The notes under the pieces were generated by a model. The model was given only the letters and a program-made list of their open reading frames with translations. It was not told the origin of the DNA and did not search any database. 5,602 nt of DNA from Actinomycetes bacterium (GTDB taxonomy: Bacteria; Actinomycetota; Acidimicrobiia; Acidimicrobiales; Palsa-688), in contig JAKAXG010000340.1 in the NCBI GenBank assembly GCA_021827225.1, forward strand, positions 1-5,602, written 5' to 3'. Numbering within the stretch: the stretch's first letter is position 1; each line of letters starts with the position of its first letter. Below, in pieces: positions 5,046 to 5,602 of the stretch. Position numbers and translations under genes: made by a program.

Positions 5046-5602
5046 GCCTCACCGGCCCGGCGGGCAGCGCTGCCGGGCAGTCCCCGCAGCCCGGCCCAGA
5101 CCAGGTCCGCCAGCCGCAGGGCCATGGCGTCGGCCTCGGCCGGGTCCAGATCGCTCGGCAGCGCGCCGTCGGCCCCGCCGTGCAGCGCCACCCACCGCCG
5201 TCCGGCCACCTCGCCGAGGCCGACTATGGCGTAGCCCAGGAGGTCCCGGTGCCCGTCGTCGACGTCGGCGTCGATGAAATGGGCGATGGTCGCGGCAATT
5301 CCCTCTTCCAGGCGCCGCACCGATTCGGCGAATTCCTCGCTCAGCCGGGCGCCGCTGCCGAACACCAGCTGGAACGCCGCCGTCCGGTGGCACACGAAGT
5401 CGAAATAGGCCCGAAAACCGGCCAGAACCCGCCGGTAGGGGTTCTCCTCGGCGGCCGCCCGCTTTTCCACGTCGCCGAGAAGGTCCTGGCCGACCGATTG
5501 AAGCAATTCCTGGAACAACTGCTGCTTCGACTGGAAATGCTGGTAGAGCACCGGTTTGGTCACCCCGGCGGCGTCGGCGATCTCCTCCATCGAGGTCTCG
5601 TG
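5042..5602 (-). CDS. TetR/AcrR-family transcriptional regulator, partial (N-terminus beyond right edge)
   Basis: DNA-binding repressor of the TetR family. The frame runs to the right edge; 186 residues are visible and the first 20-30 or so, including most of helix 1, are missing. The first visible residues, HETSMEEIADAAGV then TKPVLYQHFQSKQQLF, are the classic TetR helix-turn-helix with the YQHF/KQQLF signature of the recognition helix and helix 4. An internal ATG at 5588-5590 is not the true start, because HETS before it belongs to the motif. The rest is a helical ligand-binding domain with no recognisable specificity (FRAYFDFVCHRTAAFQLVF, LLGYAIVGLGEVAGRRW). Its stop overlaps the thioesterase GTG by 4 nt, so both are made from one message. 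It probably represses its own operon in response to an acyl-CoA or aromatic ligand, which is inference. Its promoter lies outside the window. Confidence 0.92.
   Translation of the reverse strand, partial: HETSMEEIADAAGVTKPVLYQHFQSKQQLFQELLQSVGQDLLGDVEKRAAAEENPYRRVLAGFRAYFDFVCHRTAAFQLVFGSGARLSEEFAESVRRLEEGIAATIAHFIDADVDDGHRDLLGYAIVGLGEVAGRRWVALHGGADGALPSDLDPAEADAMALRLADLVWAGLRGLPGSAARRAGEA

Noticed and set aside
1..5602. CRISPR array or other tandem repeat system
   Set aside because: No regularly spaced repeats seen; the only notable repeats are the terminator hairpin and the TTGGTGCA pair.

Overview
High-GC DNA, most likely from an actinobacterium. The evidence is GC-rich third codon positions, GTG and TTG starts, an actinobacterial-type secreted NucA/NucB nuclease, and a U-tract-less hairpin terminator. 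A species call is not possible from the sequence alone. The window is a patchwork of two parts that meet near position 2500-2650.

Left part (1 to about 2500, spot GC about 55-63 %): a minus-strand transcription unit. A near-consensus sigma70-type promoter (TTGACA, 17 bp, TTATAA; 2168-2196) reads into a secreted protein of about 400 residues with a signal peptide, ten cysteines in the mature chain and a C-terminal NucA/NucB DNase domain. Then, 24 nt after its stop, comes a second gene (start TTG at 892, running off the left edge) with no visible signal peptide and no certain function. Upstream of the promoter is a poorly coding stretch, 2197-2500, with one weak small ORF.

Junction: at 2507-2722 there is a plus-strand reading frame with no usable start. 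It ends in an unmistakable acyl-CoA dehydrogenase C-terminus (FTIFEGTSEIQQLVIARA, then ISGMHIA and a stop). The rest of that gene is absent, so the left part has replaced it (insertion or rearrangement), or the contig is mis-joined here.

Right part (about 2650-5602, GC about 70-77 % in spot counts): compact chromosomal housekeeping genes. A perfect 18-bp hairpin (2736-2774) separates the dehydrogenase remnant from the convergent rpiA (ribose-5-phosphate isomerase A). rpiA sits 21 nt behind a VOC/glyoxalase-fold gene, and both are on the minus strand. Divergent from the VOC gene is a Prx5-type peroxiredoxin on the plus strand. Convergent to that is a TetR regulator (N-terminus cut by the right edge) whose stop overlaps the GTG start of a PaaI-type hotdog thioesterase by 4 nt. 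The neighbourhood suggests acyl-CoA metabolism (dehydrogenase remnant, thioesterase, TetR), sugar-phosphate interconversion and peroxide defence. No single pathway joins them all.

No CRISPR array, rRNA, tRNA or intact mobile element was seen. The points most worth following up are the dehydrogenase truncation boundary and the secreted nuclease with its unexplained partner gene.
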